From Gammaproteobacteria bacterium (GTDB lineage: Bacteria; Pseudomonadota; Gammaproteobacteria; Steroidobacterales; Woeseiaceae), in assembly GCA_030429005.1 (NCBI GenBank), contig JAUIDP010000023.1, forward strand, positions 1 through 41,972: DNA of 41,972 nucleotides, given 5' to 3'. A program made the position numbers and the translations under genes. The notes under the pieces were generated by a model. It was not told the origin of the DNA. It made no database searches and saw only the letters and a program-made list of their open reading frames with translations. Positions 40,409-41,972 of the stretch are shown here, one piece after another (position 1 is the first letter of the stretch; every line of letters begins with the position of its first letter).

Positions 40409-40912
40409 ATGCTACGCGATCTGCACAAAGAACTCGGAATTGACGAAAACTATGCCCGGGACTCGGGGCTGGAGCCGTTCGCCGAGGCCAAACAGCTGGT
40501 CGAGGTCGGGCCGAATCTCGTGGGCCGCATGCAGCGCCTGACGCCGGCAGCGGCGGCGCAATGGGCCAGTATGGTTGCCGCAGCGGCCGGCGATGGCATC
40601 CAGCTGCTGATCGTCTCCGGATTCCGTGCAATCGAGTACCAGGCCGAGCTGATTCGCAATAAAATTGCCGCCGGCCAGGCGATCCGGGACATTCTCGAAG
40701 TGAATACGGCGCCGGGATTCAGCGAACACCACACCGGCAATGCCGTGGATATCGCGACCCCGGGCTCGCGGCCTTTGACCGAAGAATTCGAGAATTCCGA
40801 AGCATTTCAATGGCTAACAGAGAATGCGGGCCGCTTCGGTTTCTCGATGACGTACCCGCGCGACAACCCCTGGGGCATTACTTACGAGCCCTGGCACTGG
40901 AGCCTGAAGTAG
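40409..40912 (+). CDS. M15-family D-Ala-D-Ala carboxypeptidase/dipeptidase-like protein
   Basis: This is a zinc peptidase of the M15 (VanY/VanX) group, which cleaves D-Ala-D-Ala linkages in cell-wall precursors. The 167 residues contain LIVSGFRAIEYQAELI (about 67-82), the zinc motif SEHHTGNAVDIA with His107 and Asp114, and the C-terminal EPWHW with catalytic Glu160 and His163. All catalytic residues are present. No signal peptide is visible, which would place it in the cytosol as in VanX; the more common VanY form is exported. The ATG at 40409 is the only sensible start, divergent from cmoA. It is followed by the tRNA-Tyr promoter. Confidence 0.9.
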   Translation: MLRDLHKELGIDENYARDSGLEPFAEAKQLVEVGPNLVGRMQRLTPAAAAQWASMVAAAAGDGIQLLIVSGFRAIEYQAELIRNKIAAGQAIRDILEVNTAPGFSEHHTGNAVDIATPGSRPLTEEFENSEAFQWLTENAGRFGFSMTYPRDNPWGITYEPWHWSLK

Positions 40913-40946
40913 CGGCGCGGCCGGGAAAAAATCAGGGACCTGGCTG

Positions 40947-40975
40947 TTGACAGTCAAGCAGGACGATTAGACAAT
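40947..40975 (+). promoter_or_regulatory. Promoter of the tRNA-Tyr-Gly-Thr-tuf operon
   Basis: A perfect TTGACA (40947-40952) and GACAAT (40970-40975) are separated by 17 nt. The GC-rich discriminator AGCCGGC follows, as in growth-rate-controlled stable-RNA promoters, and the first tRNA begins 18 nt after the -10. Confidence 0.8.
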
Positions 40976-40992
40976 AGCCGGCTTGTGTCCGC

Positions 40993-41077
40993 GGAGGGGT
41001 ACTCAAGCGGTCAACGAGGGCAGACTGTAAATCTGCTGGCTATGCCTACGTAGGTTCGAATCCTACCCCCTCCACCA
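40993..41077 (+). tRNA. tyrU: tRNA-Tyr (anticodon GTA)
   Basis: The gene is 85 nt with encoded CCA and a long variable arm, as expected of tRNA-Tyr. The acceptor GGAGGGG pairs with CCCCTCC, and the anticodon stem CAGA/TCTG encloses GTA. It begins the present tRNA-tuf transcription unit. Confidence 0.96.
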
Positions 41078-41310
41078 GACAACTTGTAAGACGTGTGTAC
41101 GTTCGACGAGTGTAAGGCGGAGAAAAGGCCAGGAACGAGTATAGCAGCATTGCGCTTTTCGTTTTTCGGGTCGCGAGGGTACGTTAAAGAACAGGCCGCG
41201 AGACACAAGAAGAAGGGTCACAACGAGAATTTTCTAAATCCGGACGGTTTGACGAATTGAGACTGTCAGGATTTTTGTACGCCTCAAAAAGGCGCAGGAA
41301 AGATTGAGAG

Positions 41311-41384
41311 GCGGGTGTAGTTCAACGGTAGAACCTCAGCCTTCCAAGCTGATGATGTGGGTTCGATTCCCATCACCCGCTCCA
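41311..41384 (+). tRNA. glyT: tRNA-Gly (anticodon TCC)
   Basis: The gene is 74 nt with CCA. GCGGGTG pairs with CACCCGC, and the anticodon loop contains TTCCAAG (TCC). It lies 233 nt after tRNA-Tyr; that spacer has no protein gene, only a small hairpin (CGCCT/AGGCG) close to the tRNA. Confidence 0.96.
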
Positions 41385-41414
41385 CTTTGAAGGTAGAGAA
41401 CTGCTGGTAACTTC

Positions 41415-41489
41415 GCCCACATAGCTCAGGGGCAGAGCACTTCCTTGGTAAGGAAGAGGTCCCCGGTTCAAATCCGGGTGTGGGCTCCA
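41415..41489 (+). tRNA. thrT: tRNA-Thr (anticodon GGT)
   Basis: The gene is 75 nt with CCA. GCCCACA pairs with TGTGGGC, and the anticodon stem CTTCC/GGAAG encloses TTGGTAA (GGT). It lies 30 nt after tRNA-Gly and 56 nt before tuf, as in the usual operon. Confidence 0.97.
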
Positions 41490-41545
41490 GGCAGATGGTT
41501 GGATTTAAACTTTTTAAAAACTCGAAATAAGCAGGAATCAGGCTG

Positions 41546-41972
41546 ATGTCCAAAGAGAAATTTGAGAGAAATAAGCCACACGTTAATGTGGGCACGATTG
41601 GTCACGTGGATCACGGCAAGACGACGCTGACAGCGGCTTTGACGAAGGTAATGGCGGAGCTGCACGGTGGTGCGGTATCGGCATACGACCAGATCGACAA
41701 TGCGCCGGAAGAGCGAGAGCGCGGCATCACGATTGCGACGGCGCACGTGGAGTACGAGAGTGACAACCGTCACTACGCGCACGTTGACTGCCCGGGGCAC
41801 GCGGACTACGTGAAGAACATGATCACGGGTGCGGCGCAGATGGACGGAGCGATCCTGGTGGTTTCTGCAGCGGACGGCCCGATGCCGCAGACGCGCGAGC
41901 ACATTCTGCTGGCGCGGCAGGTCGGTGTTCCGTACATCGTGGTGTACATGAACAAGGCTGACCAGGTTGATG
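41546..41972 (+). CDS. tuf: Elongation factor Tu, N-terminal part (cut by window edge)
   Basis: EF-Tu carries aminoacyl-tRNA to the ribosome in a GTP-dependent way. The first 142 codons are present of about 394. The G1 motif GHVDHGKTT, the switch-I region with [14 protein letters not shown], the G3 motif [49 protein letters not shown] and the start of the G4 motif NKADQVD are all intact. The ATG at 41546 follows an AGG close upstream, and the N-terminus [20 protein letters not shown] is standard. It is cotranscribed with the tRNA-Tyr-Gly-Thr genes. The lysine-alanine-aspartate wording NKAD differs from the common NKCD. Confidence 0.97.
   Translation, partial: MSKEKFERNKPHVNVGTIGHVDHGKTTLTAALTKVMAELHGGAVSAYDQIDNAPEERERGITIATAHVEYESDNRHYAHVDCPGHADYVKNMITGAAQMDGAILVVSAADGPMPQTREHILLARQVGVPYIVVYMNKADQVD

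Noticed and set aside
13157-40992. Mobile genomic island inserted at tRNA-Thr
   Set aside because: No integrase, no transposase and no copy of the tRNA 3' end near 40990. Genes are ordinary housekeeping or metabolic types with similar base use; a simple rearrangement is more likely.
1-41972. CRISPR array or insertion sequence
   Set aside because: No regularly spaced direct repeats, no terminal inverted repeats with a transposase frame.

Overview
The window looks like chromosomal DNA of a GC-rich gammaproteobacterium. The main markers are the tRNA-Thr(TGT), tRNA-Tyr, tRNA-Gly, tRNA-Thr(GGT), tuf set, a cmoA-cmoB pair, a classical two-cysteine OxyR and a plsY-birA-SPOR run. Large outer-membrane transporters, PPK2, a DcaP-type porin and an M61 peptidase would fit a free-living marine or soil lineage, possibly near Woeseiales or Chromatiales, but I cannot fix the taxon from sequence alone. 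Almost all of the DNA is protein-coding. I see no insertion sequence, integrase, prophage or CRISPR array.

Layout. 1-2.1 kb: an RND efflux permease (cut by the left edge) and its membrane fusion protein. 2.3-6.1 kb: mscL with a clear terminator, a YegP-type protein, a TonB-dependent receptor and a lysophospholipase-like hydrolase. 6.2-9.9 kb: a tightly coupled CtlX-type hydrolase, M61 peptidase and EamA transporter; the peptidase has lost a zinc-binding histidine. 9.9-13.0 kb: a lipid kinase, then plsY, birA and a SPOR protein. 13.1-13.4 kb: tRNA-Thr(TGT) followed by a headless DUF1272 gene. 13.5-20.6 kb: a cupin, CreA, a histidine kinase/regulator pair divergent from an OmpW-like protein, a lipoprotein, PPK2 and an Omp85 barrel. 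20.7-27.7 kb: guanine deaminase, an exported glutaminase, a DcaP porin, an exported amidase and a second Omp85-like barrel. 27.9-30.4 kb: two small membrane proteins and a cardiolipin synthase. 30.4-34.3 kb: oxyR divergent from dps and a peroxiredoxin-glutaredoxin fusion, then gabD. 34.3-36.9 kb: an Ada-AlkA fusion, an O6-alkylguanine methyltransferase and a PPOX flavoprotein. 36.9-38.7 kb: a structured intergenic region ending in a terminator directly before a cupin-like lipoprotein gene, then a GbsR/MarR regulator. 38.7-42.0 kb: cmoBA, an M15 peptidase, and tRNA-Tyr, tRNA-Gly, tRNA-Thr(GGT) and tuf (cut by the right edge).

How the parts fit. Several units look functional as groups: peroxide defence (oxyR, dps, prx-grx), alkylation repair (ada-alkA, ogt), amide and purine nitrogen release (guaD, exported glutaminase, porin, exported amidase), and tRNA wobble-uridine modification (cmoA, cmoB). 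The points most worth a second look are: tRNA-Thr(TGT) lying about 27.8 kb from the tRNA-Tyr/Gly/Thr/tuf genes it normally accompanies, with a broken gene at the junction; the His-to-Arg change in the M61 zinc motif; the terminator 14 nt before a start codon behind a structured leader; and the periplasmic amide-hydrolysis cluster.
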